NCBI GenBank assembly: GCA_002431355.1
Contig: DJEQ01000090.1
Coordinates: forward strand, 1 to 7,302
Direction of reading: 5' to 3'
Length of the DNA stretch: 7,302 nt
Source of the DNA: Oribacterium sp. UBA5894
GTDB taxonomy: Bacteria; Bacillota; Clostridia; Lachnospirales; Lachnospiraceae
Within the stretch, counting starts at the first letter, position 1; every line of letters begins with the position of its first letter. Below are positions 1 to 6,024 of this stretch, piece by piece. The position numbers and the translations under genes were made by a program. Below the pieces are notes generated by a model, which was not told where the DNA came from, did not search any database, and saw only the letters and a program-made list of their open reading frames with translations.

Positions 1-1951
1 TCGGAATGTTCTGCAGATTCGGATTGGCAGAGGAAATACGCCCGGTGGCCGTCACCATCTGATTGAACTCTCCATGGATACGTCCATCCGCCTGAATAAA
101 CGGAAGAAGCCCCTCAGCATAGGTCGAGTTCAGCTTGCTGAGTGTGCGATAGTTCAGAATATCCGCCACGATCGCATGGTCCTCCGCGAGCTTCTCCAGC
201 ACATCGGCCGCCGTCGAGTAGCCGGACTTTGTCTTTTTTCCGCCCTTCAGCCCGAGCTTCCCGAAGAGAATCTCTCCGAGCTGCTTCGGCGAATTGATAT
301 TGAATTCCTCTCCGGCCTCCTCGTAGATCCGCGCCTGCAGCTGTTCAATGCCAGCCCGCAGCTCAACCCCATAGTCCATGAGCGCCTGCTTATCGACGAG
401 GATACCTGCCACCTGCATGTCATAGAGGGTATAGACCAGCGGCATTTCAATGTCTTCATACAGGGCCCGCTCTTCCAGCTCCTCCAGCCGATCGAAAACA
501 CGCTTGGCACTTTCCAGGGCAACGATCGCGGTATAGGCCGCCATCGCTCCAGATACAGCCTTCTCTTCTTCTCCCTCCGATGCTGGAACGGCTGCACCGT
601 CGTCCACAAAAGGATTCGCTGTACGGGTCTCTTCCTGTGTCTTTTTCTCCTCCCGAAGTTCCTTCTCCGATGGAAGGCTCACCCCCATGAAGTCCCTCGC
701 CAGATCCTCATAGCTATAGCTCTCCTTCAGTGGATTGATCACGTACGCTGCAAGTGCAAGGTCATACACATGGCTTTCCGGAGCAAACGCACAGTGATAC
801 AGGGCCTGCTTCAGATGCATGGTATAGAGCTTCACACCGTCCTTCTCAGACAGCGCCTTCAGCTCTTTCTGCCAGTCAAAGCCATGGAAATGGTAATAGC
901 GCTCGCCCTTCAGTGCGAAATAGAGCTCGTCGCCCTCCACTGAAAAGCCGGCCACACCCTCACTTTCTGCATCTCGAAAGGCAATGCGTGCCATATAGGG
1001 ATCATCCACATCCTTCAGATTTGAAAGGTTCAGCGTCTTTTCGCTTGACAGGTCGAGATTTGACACATCGAAGCGCTTCAGGAGAGACTTCAGCTCAAGG
1101 CGCTTCACAAGCTGATAGGCGTCTTCATTGAACATGCCCTCCACACGGGCATCCTCATAATCGAAATCCATCGGCGCATTCGTATCGATGGTCGCTAGGG
1201 TCTTCGAGAGCGTCGCGCTCTCCCACTCATCGATCAGCAGCTGCGCAGCCTTCGGCTTCCGTGGCACCTTAAATTCCGGATCCCCCGCGAGAGCTGCCTC
1301 ATGTGCCGCCTCGATGGTATGGTATTTCATAATGATCCATTCGGCCGATTTCGGTCCGAGTCCTGGAACACCCGGGATATTATCGGAGGTATCCCCCATC
1401 AGGGCCTTGAGATCGATGAACTCGAGCGGCGTCACCTTCCACTCCTTCTCGACCTCCTCCGGATAATAATTGTACACGGTCGTGACGCCCTTTGCCGTTT
1501 TCGGAAGGCAAATTTTGATATGTGTATCTGCAAGCTGCAGGAGATCCCGATCACCAGAAACGATCGTGACCTCCACGCCCTCCTTCTGGCAGCGCTTCGC
1601 AATCGTACCAAGAAGGTCATCCGCCTCGTAGCCTCCCTTCATGAGAAGCGGAATATGCATGGCACGAAGCACATCCTGAATCACCGGAATCTGCTCATGC
1701 AGCTCTGGAGGCATCGGCTTTCGGGTGCCCTTGTAGCCTTCGAACATCTTATGACGGAAGGTCGGCTCATGCACATCGAAGGCCACGGCCAGATGATCCG
1801 CCTCCTCCTGCTCGAGCACCTTCAGAAGGATATTCAGGAAGCCATAGACGGCATTGGTATGCAGCCCCTGTGAATTTGTCAGCTCCGGGATACCGTAAAA
1901 CGCCCGGGACATGATGCTGTGTCCATCGATGAGTAAAATCTTATCAGCCAA
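1..1951 (-). CDS. polA: DNA polymerase I, N-terminal 650 residues (3' end beyond window)
   Basis: DNA polymerase I fills gaps and removes RNA primers and damaged DNA in repair and lagging-strand maturation. Residues 1 to about 290 form the 5'-nuclease (FEN) domain: D9 in LLIDGHS, D59 in AFDVHEPTFR, E109/D111/D112 in GYEADD, D134/D136 in VSGDRD, D187/D190 in GDTSDNIPGVPG. Residues about 310-470 are the proofreading-type domain, but the DTE motif of E. coli Pol I is absent (residues 319-340 show no DxE), as in Bacillus Pol I, so proofreading is probably lost. Residues about 425-466 are a charged, low-complexity linker. The polymerase domain follows, with NINSPKQLG near 551 and NPNLQNIP at 643-650, where the window cuts the gene; motif A and the rest of the palm and fingers are missing. 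The start is TTG, chosen because GGAGG (1957-1961) sits 5 nt upstream and the reading ADKILLIDGHS matches the family N terminus. It lies 15 nt after a small zinc-finger gene and is probably co-transcribed with it. The identification is firm. Confidence 0.97.
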   Translation of the reverse strand, partial: MADKILLIDGHSIMSRAFYGIPELTNSQGLHTNAVYGFLNILLKVLEQEEADHLAVAFDVHEPTFRHKMFEGYKGTRKPMPPELHEQIPVIQDVLRAMHIPLLMKGGYEADDLLGTIAKRCQKEGVEVTIVSGDRDLLQLADTHIKICLPKTAKGVTTVYNYYPEEVEKEWKVTPLEFIDLKALMGDTSDNIPGVPGLGPKSAEWIIMKYHTIEAAHEAALAGDPEFKVPRKPKAAQLLIDEWESATLSKTLATIDTNAPMDFDYEDARVEGMFNEDAYQLVKRLELKSLLKRFDVSNLDLSSEKTLNLSNLKDVDDPYMARIAFRDAESEGVAGFSVEGDELYFALKGERYYHFHGFDWQKELKALSEKDGVKLYTMHLKQALYHCAFAPESHVYDLALAAYVINPLKESYSYEDLARDFMGVSLPSEKELREEKKTQEETRTANPFVDDGAAVPASEGEEEKAVSGAMAAYTAIVALESAKRVFDRLEELEERALYEDIEMPLVYTLYDMQVAGILVDKQALMDYGVELRAGIEQLQARIYEEAGEEFNINSPKQLGEILFGKLGLKGGKKTKSGYSTAADVLEKLAEDHAIVADILNYRTLSKLNSTYAEGLLPFIQADGRIHGEFNQMVTATGRISSANPNLQNIP

Positions 1952-1956
1952 AGTAA

Positions 1957-1961
1957 CCTCC
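1957..1961 (-). promoter_or_regulatory. Ribosome binding site of polA supporting a TTG start
   Basis: On the minus strand GGAGG is followed by five bases and TTG. No in-frame ATG or GTG with a comparable site exists upstream, so this Shine-Dalgarno sequence decides the start. The site lies in the 15-nt gap after the stop of the preceding small gene, which suggests coupled translation. Confidence 0.8.
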
Positions 1962-1966
1962 AAAAA

Positions 1967-2305
1967 TCATAAAATCCAGATGCGAAGCTGCAGTAAAAGT
2001 GTCACGAGAACGGCCCAGAAGACGACAGAATCTGCCACCATCCGGATGATTTCCAGTGCCCTGGTACGAAACAGGTAGAATTTCGTGTCCAGAAGCTGAC
2101 GGCGGAAGGAGCCGTCGATGTTCAGATTGGAATCATCCACCGAATCCAGCTTCTGCACACCACTGTATACCATGTGCGTGATGCGGAGCTCCTCCATGCA
2201 TTCATCGCACTCGGAAATATGGTCCATAAATTCCTGAAGCTTTTCATCCGATAATTTATGGTTCAGATAATCGTATATGCACTTCCGTGCTTCCAGACAG
2301 GTCAT
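1967..2305 (-). CDS. Small tail-anchored protein with zf-HC2 (anti-sigma-like) zinc motif
   Basis: This is a 112-residue protein with two visible parts. The N-terminal part matches the putative zinc-finger (zf-HC2/ZAS) pattern of anti-sigma factors: C9, then LSDEKLQEFMDH with H29, C33 and C36 (HISECDEC), followed by EEL. The C-terminal part, about residues 91-112, is a single hydrophobic helix that ends the protein, so the zinc domain should lie in the cytoplasm with almost nothing outside. In known ZAS proteins this fold binds an ECF sigma factor; no sigma gene is visible here, so the partner and the role are unknown. The ATG at 2305 was chosen because the longer alternative at 2374 runs into the tRNA gene and has no ribosome binding site. 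The chosen start also has a poor one (GAGG 14 nt upstream). The gene ends 15 nt before polA. It may be an orphan anti-sigma-like regulator or simply a zinc-binding membrane protein. Confidence 0.75.
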   Translation of the reverse strand: MTCLEARKCIYDYLNHKLSDEKLQEFMDHISECDECMEELRITHMVYSGVQKLDSVDDSNLNIDGSFRRQLLDTKFYLFRTRALEIIRMVADSVVFWAVLVTLLLQLRIWIL

Positions 2306-2312
2306 AATCGAC

Positions 2313-2341
2313 TTGAAAACCTCGTCATAATATGTTAAATT
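2313..2341 (+). promoter_or_regulatory. Promoter of tRNA-Leu
   Basis: TTGAAA (2313-2318) is separated by 17 bases from TAAATT (2336-2341), which is preceded by an extended -10 TG at 2333-2334. Transcription would start near 2348, about 19 nt before the mature tRNA. The -35 box begins only 8 bases from the ATG of the divergent zinc-finger gene, so any promoter of that gene must overlap this one. Confidence 0.6.
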
Positions 2342-2366
2342 CTGATTGTTGCCCTGTGCACCGCAA

Positions 2367-2449
2367 GCCGTCATGGCGGAATGGCAGACGCGTCAGACTC
2401 AAAATCTGATAATGGTAACATTGTGTGGGTTCAAGTCCCACTGACGGCA
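2367..2449 (+). tRNA. tRNA-Leu, anticodon CAA
   Basis: A complete 83-nt class II tRNA reads UUG codons. The acceptor stem GCCGTCA (2367-2373) pairs with TGACGGC (2442-2448) and the discriminator is A2449, as expected for leucine. The D stem is GCG/CGC. The anticodon stem TCAGA/TCTGA (2393-2397, 2405-2409) encloses the loop CTCAAAA with anticodon CAA at 2400-2402. The long variable arm folds as AATG-GTAA-CATT. The T arm is GTGGG-TTCAAGT-CCCAC. The 3' CCA is not encoded: TCG follows the discriminator, so CCA must be added by tRNA nucleotidyltransferase. It is transcribed against all protein genes in the window. Confidence 0.97.
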
Positions 2450-2486
2450 TCGCGCTCGGACCCGAAGTCCGAGCGCGATTTTTTTT
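2450..2486 (+). terminator. Intrinsic terminator of tRNA-Leu
   Basis: A perfect 12-bp stem (2450-2461 with 2467-2478) with the 5-nt loop CCGAA is followed by eight T (2479-2486). The stem begins directly after the tRNA discriminator base. In the opposite direction the hairpin follows the upp stop codon but has no U tract, so it would be a poor intrinsic terminator for upp. Confidence 0.93.
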
Positions 2487-3129
2487 ACTTCGTACCAAAA
2501 ATGCGGTCGCCAGCGTCGCCGAGGCCTGGGCAGATATACGCATTCTCATTCAGGCAGCGATCCAGATTGCCCACATAAATCTGTACATCCGGGTGTGCCT
2601 CTGCGAGGCGCTTGACGCCCTCTGGAGCAGCGATGATGCAGATGAACTTGATCTTCTTTCCACCGTGCTTCTTGATCTGGTCAATGGCATCTACGGCAGA
2701 GCCACCGGTTGCCAGCATTGGATCACAGACGACGATCTGACGCTCTTCAATCGGGTTTGGAAGCTTGCAGAAGTACTCTACCGGCTGGTGGGTCTTCTCA
2801 TCACGATACATACCGATATGACCGATCTTTGCGCTCGGTACGAGAGCTGTCAGTCCAGATACCATACCGAGTCCTGCACGAAGAATCGGGACGATGGCCA
2901 GCTTCCGACCAGCAAGCATCTCGACGTTTGCGGTTTCAATCGGCGTATCCAGCTCCACGGTCTTCGTTGGCAGATCGGACAGTGCCTCAAAGCCCATCAG
3001 CATGGCGATTTCCTCTACCAGCTGACGGAACTCATTGGTGCCGGTGTGCTTATCGCGAAGAAGTGAAATCTTATGCGTAAGCAGTGGGTGATGCATGATG
3101 TGAACATTGGCGCCAAAATTATTTTCCAT
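2485..3129 (-). CDS. upp: Uracil phosphoribosyltransferase
   Basis: This cytoplasmic enzyme makes UMP from uracil and PRPP (pyrimidine salvage). The protein is 214 residues, close to the usual 208-209, with a few extra residues before the family start VHIMHHPLLTHK. Visible motifs are PILRAGLGM (81-89), GHIGMYRDE (103-111), the PRPP-binding loop VVCDPMLATGGSA (133-145) and the uracil-binding C terminus with CPGLGDAGDRIFGT (200-213). The start ATG is preceded by AGGAGA (3135-3140) at good spacing. The gene lies 50 nt after the beta-helix acyltransferase gene and no clear promoter is visible in the gap, so it is probably part of the same transcript. Its stop codon overlaps the T tract of the convergent tRNA terminator. 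No PyrR-type or other pyrimidine leader is evident. Identification is firm. Confidence 0.98.
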   Translation of the reverse strand: MENNFGANVHIMHHPLLTHKISLLRDKHTGTNEFRQLVEEIAMLMGFEALSDLPTKTVELDTPIETANVEMLAGRKLAIVPILRAGLGMVSGLTALVPSAKIGHIGMYRDEKTHQPVEYFCKLPNPIEERQIVVCDPMLATGGSAVDAIDQIKKHGGKKIKFICIIAAPEGVKRLAEAHPDVQIYVGNLDRCLNENAYICPGLGDAGDRIFGTK

Positions 3130-3154
3130 AGTAGTCTCCTTTTTTATATGATTT

Positions 3155-3168
3155 CCGACCGTAGTCGG
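3155..3168 (-). other. Small hairpin with UACG tetraloop upstream of upp
   Basis: In the mRNA sense CCGAC and GUCGG form a 5-bp stem around UACG, a UNCG-class tetraloop with the stabilising C-G closing pair. It lies in the 50-nt gap between the acyltransferase gene and upp, about 15 nt before the upp ribosome binding site. No U tract follows, so it is not an intrinsic terminator; it could serve as an RNA stability or processing element. Confidence 0.4.
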
Positions 3169-3179
3169 TATCCAAACGT

Positions 3180-3887
3180 TTACAGCTCTTCTCTCTTCGG
3201 AACGATCTCGACCTCGCCCTTCGACTTATAGATCGAATGCGCGTCAACACCGCCGCGTACCGAGCTCAGCGGATACACATTGGTATCCCGCCCGATGACC
3301 GTGCCCGGATTCAGGATGGACCCGCAGCCCACCTCGACATGATCACTCAGCATTGCGCCGAACTTCTTCAGGCCGGTCTCAATATCGCCATCCTCGGCAT
3401 GCACGACCACGAGCCTCTTGTCCGACTTCACATTGGACGTGAGCGAGGCCGCGCCCATATGCGACTTGTAGCCTAAAATCGAGTCGCCAACATAGTTATA
3501 GTGCGGCACCTGCACGGAATCGAAGATTACGACATTCTTCAGCTCACAGCTGTTTCCGATGACACAGTGCTTTCCTATCATGATGTTTCCGCGCAGAAAG
3601 GCGCACTGCCGTACCTCGGTTTCTGCACCGATGATAATGTACTCTGCAAGGTAGGCGGAGTCAAATACCGTGGCCGTCTTATGCACCCATACATGTGGCT
3701 TCACCTCGTCATACTCGTCCTTCGGAAGCGTCGGACCATAGGCCGCAATGAAATCATGAATGTGTGGAAGTGCCTCCCATGGATAGATCCGGCCCTGAAA
3801 GAGCTTCCCGGCCTCGGTATACTGAAGGTCATACATGGCCTCGATCGTCATTTCTTTTTTCTTCATCTCGTCTTCTTTCTGGAGCAT
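3180..3887 (-). CDS. Left-handed beta-helix acyltransferase, GlmU C-terminal-domain-like
   Basis: The 235-residue protein resembles the acetyltransferase half of GlmU and related hexapeptide-repeat enzymes, without the N-terminal pyrophosphorylase domain. Imperfect hexapeptide repeats run from about residue 66 to 125 (VHKTATVFDSAYL, IIIGAETEV, VIGNSCEL) and again from about 183 to 210 (VEVGCGSILNPGTVIG). Between them is VPHYNYVGDSILG (127-139), the counterpart of the GlmU HxxYxGD motif that holds the catalytic histidine (H129 here), then LTSNVKSDKR, which recalls the GlmU TxNYDG segment. By homology it would acylate an amino- or nucleotide-sugar in the cytoplasm; the real substrate is unknown. 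Family members are often labelled UDP-GlcNAc pyrophosphorylase, which this protein cannot be on its own. GGGAG (3894-3898) precedes the ATG and shares a base with the topB stop codon, so translation is probably coupled. Internal Met codons at residues 8 and 13 are possible alternative starts. Confidence 0.85.
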   Translation of the reverse strand: MLQKEDEMKKKEMTIEAMYDLQYTEAGKLFQGRIYPWEALPHIHDFIAAYGPTLPKDEYDEVKPHVWVHKTATVFDSAYLAEYIIIGAETEVRQCAFLRGNIMIGKHCVIGNSCELKNVVIFDSVQVPHYNYVGDSILGYKSHMGAASLTSNVKSDKRLVVVHAEDGDIETGLKKFGAMLSDHVEVGCGSILNPGTVIGRDTNVYPLSSVRGGVDAHSIYKSKGEVEIVPKREEL

Positions 3888-3897
3888 TGCGCGCTCC

Positions 3898-5973
3898 CTA
3901 CAGCGTCCGTATCTTTTCCGTCTTCGTCCGTACGAAGCTTTCGAGCTTTTCCATATACTCCTGCTCTGTAATTTTTCCTTCGGCGACCTCCGAGAGTCCC
4001 ATCTCCCAGGAAGCCGTCAGCTTCGGATTCAGGAGATGCGGAACCGAAATCTTTACATAGTAGGCAATGTACTCTCCAAGCTTCGTCGGTGTCAGCACCT
4101 GTGTTTTTTTCTGAAGTGCGATGTATTTGTTATCGACAAGCTTTGTGAGTATCCCGGCCCGTGTCGCACTGGTGCCAATGCCGGCGCCCTTGATCTGTGC
4201 GCGAAGCTCCTCATCCTCGATGAGATTTCCGGCATTTTCCATCGCGAGAATCATCGAGCCGGAGGTATAGCGCTTCGGCGGCGCGGTCTCTCCCTCCTTC
4301 ACGCGAAGCGTTTCAAGCAGCAGCTTCTGCCCCTTTCGGAGTCTGAGAAGCGCTTCACTGAGCGTTCGACTGTCGCCTTCGCCCGCACCCTCTGCTTCCC
4401 TGGCACCGTCTTCTGGGGCAATGCCTTCGTCCGGCGCCATCGTCGCACGGTCATCGGCAGCCGCGCGTGCTGCGTCGGATATTCCCTCCGCGGCCGGTAC
4501 GGAAGGCGAAGCACTGCCCTCGCCCGTCTCTGGACTTCGCCGCACGCTGGCTACTCGAAGGTAGCCCTCCTCCTTTAAAGCACGCGATCCCACCGTGAAG
4601 GTCTCGCCCTGACAGTCGATCGTCAGAGAAATGCGCTCATAAACCGCCGGATGCAGAAAAATGGACAGAAAGCGTCGACAGATCAGCTCATAAACCTTTT
4701 TACCCAGGGGCTTCAACGAAGCATATTCCCGCTGTCCCTGACCGGTCGGAATGATGGCATAGTGATCCGCAATTTTCTTATCGTCCACATAGCGGGTTTT
4801 CGCAATCGTTTTAAAGCTGCCCGACTGCAGAATCTCCTGCGCCACTGCAGCCACCGGTGCATAGCTCGAAATGCCCTGAATGTTTCGGTCGATTTCCTTC
4901 GACACAGCCGTCGACAGCACCCGGGCATCCGTACGTGGATAGGTGGTCAGCTTTTTTTCATACAGCTCCTGTGCAATCGCCAGTGTTTCATCCGGACTGA
5001 TCTTAAACATTTTTGCACAGTCGTTCTGCAGCTCTGCAAGATTGTAAAGAAGCGGCGGATTCTTCGTTTCCTTCTTTTTCGTGAGGCCCGTCACCGTCGC
5101 TTCACACGGAAACGGAAGGAAGCTTTTCATGAATTCTGCCGCCCGTCCGGAATGAAGGAAGCCTTTCCCATCGTAGATTTCCGTCGGTCGGTAGCAGGAT
5201 GAGCTTTCACTCGGCTTCCAGTCGGCCGAAAGCTTCGCCCCCTCGCCCAGGCTGAAATCCCCGAGGATACGGTAAAAGGTCGTCTTCTGAAAGGCACGGA
5301 TCTCCTGCTCGCGCTTCACGATCATGCCCAGCACGCAGGTCATGACACGTCCAACGGCGACCGTCATCTTCTCCTCCGGCTTCATCCCGAGCTGCTGCTT
5401 GATGCGGTAGCGGTACTTCAACGACAGCGCACGGCTGAAGTTGATGCCCATGAGGTAATCCTCCTTCGCCCGACTGAAGGCCGCGGCGGACAGATGATCG
5501 TAGGCACTGTCCGGCTTTGCTTCACGGATACCACGAAGAATTTCCTCATTGGTCTGTGAATCAATCCAGACCCGACGACGCTCCTTTTCCTTCGGCACCT
5601 CCGCCATCATGTCGACGAGCCGGTAGATATACTCCCCCTCCCGCGCACTATCGGTGCAGATGTAGATCGTCTCCACATCCTCCCGGTTCAGCTGCTTCGC
5701 AACCGTTTGAAACTGCTTCGCCGTACTCTTACTTACCTCATACTTCCATTCGTTTTCTTTCGGAATGAATGGAAGTGTATCAAAGCTCCATTTCTGGTAC
5801 TTCTCATCGTAGGCGGCAGGATAGCTGAGCTGCACGAGATGCCCCACGCACCAGGTGACAACGTACTGATCATTTTCCAGAAAGCCATCGCCACGCCGGA
5901 CATGGTTCATGCCGAGCGCCTGCGCAAACTGCTGTGCCACCGACGGCTTCTCTGCAATAAATAATTTCTTCAA
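3898..5973 (-). CDS. topB: Type IA DNA topoisomerase, topoisomerase III type
   Basis: This enzyme relaxes and decatenates DNA by single-strand passage through a 5'-phosphotyrosine link. With the start used here (691 residues) the N-terminal Toprim domain shows LFIAEKPSVAQ with E8, VGHLVQL, and TDSAREGEYIYRLV with D108 and E112; residue 110 is Ala where DxDxE enzymes have the second Asp. The catalytic tyrosine is Y345 in LTTYPRTD. GIGTSATRA near 599 corresponds to the usual GIGTPATRA. Residues about 481-536 are an acidic, Ala/Gly/Glu/Pro-rich insertion of likely disorder. There is no C-terminal zinc ribbon. The TTG start gives MKKLFIAEKPSVA, which matches E. coli TopB (MRLFIAEKPS), and has GGAGG (5978-5982) 4 nt upstream. 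A GTG at 5985 would add four residues and cannot be excluded. It follows galM by about 50 nt without a terminator. It looks like the chromosomal housekeeping form, although TopB is also carried by conjugative elements; no element genes are seen here. Confidence 0.93.
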   Translation of the reverse strand: MKKLFIAEKPSVAQQFAQALGMNHVRRGDGFLENDQYVVTWCVGHLVQLSYPAAYDEKYQKWSFDTLPFIPKENEWKYEVSKSTAKQFQTVAKQLNREDVETIYICTDSAREGEYIYRLVDMMAEVPKEKERRRVWIDSQTNEEILRGIREAKPDSAYDHLSAAAFSRAKEDYLMGINFSRALSLKYRYRIKQQLGMKPEEKMTVAVGRVMTCVLGMIVKREQEIRAFQKTTFYRILGDFSLGEGAKLSADWKPSESSSCYRPTEIYDGKGFLHSGRAAEFMKSFLPFPCEATVTGLTKKKETKNPPLLYNLAELQNDCAKMFKISPDETLAIAQELYEKKLTTYPRTDARVLSTAVSKEIDRNIQGISSYAPVAAVAQEILQSGSFKTIAKTRYVDDKKIADHYAIIPTGQGQREYASLKPLGKKVYELICRRFLSIFLHPAVYERISLTIDCQGETFTVGSRALKEEGYLRVASVRRSPETGEGSASPSVPAAEGISDAARAAADDRATMAPDEGIAPEDGAREAEGAGEGDSRTLSEALLRLRKGQKLLLETLRVKEGETAPPKRYTSGSMILAMENAGNLIEDEELRAQIKGAGIGTSATRAGILTKLVDNKYIALQKKTQVLTPTKLGEYIAYYVKISVPHLLNPKLTASWEMGLSEVAEGKITEQEYMEKLESFVRTKTEKIRTL
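4366..4533 (-). other. Low-complexity acidic linker coding segment within topB
   Basis: About 56 codons encode a run of Glu, Asp, Ala, Gly, Pro and Ser with no recognisable fold, inserted between the strand ending LRVASVRR and the helix RTLSEALLRLRKGQKLL. The reading frame is intact on both sides, so it is a genuine insertion rather than a frameshift artefact. Confidence 0.7.
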
Positions 5974-5977
5974 CTCG

Positions 5978-5999
5978 CCTCCCACTCCTGTCCAGTGGG
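5978..5999 (-). promoter_or_regulatory. topB ribosome binding site partly inside a hairpin
   Basis: On the minus strand GGAGG (5978-5982) precedes the TTG start at 5973. A 6-bp inverted repeat CCCACT/AGTGGG (5981-5986 and 5994-5999, 7-nt loop) covers the alternative GTG start at 5985 and the first two bases of the GGAGG. Folding in the mRNA would limit access to the start region. Confidence 0.5.
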
Positions 6000-6024
6000 T
6001 GCTTCTCCGAGGGTCGTTTAGTGC

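Noticed and set aside
74..943. Long plus-strand open frame of 289 codons
   Set aside because: It lies wholly antisense to polA, whose protein is clearly recognisable. The translated product has no family features and no ribosome binding site; it is a shadow of GC-rich coding sequence.
2306..2374. Longer start (ATG at 2374) for the zinc-finger gene
   Set aside because: It would overlap the 5' end of the tRNA gene, cross the tRNA promoter and lacks any Shine-Dalgarno sequence; the extra 23 residues do not belong to the zinc motif.
2450..2486. Hairpin as a bidirectional terminator also serving upp
   Set aside because: On the minus strand the stem is preceded by A residues and followed by TGCCGTC, with no U tract, so only the tRNA direction meets the criteria for an intrinsic terminator.
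3835..4578. Plus-strand open frame of 247 codons across the topB 3' part
   Set aside because: It is antisense to topB and to the start of the acyltransferase gene. The product is rich in Arg, Leu and Cys without a pattern, as expected for an antisense shadow.
3898..5973. TopB as evidence of an integrative conjugative element
   Set aside because: TopB occurs on such elements, but the neighbours here are galM, a beta-helix acyltransferase and upp, with no relaxase, coupling protein or mating-channel genes.
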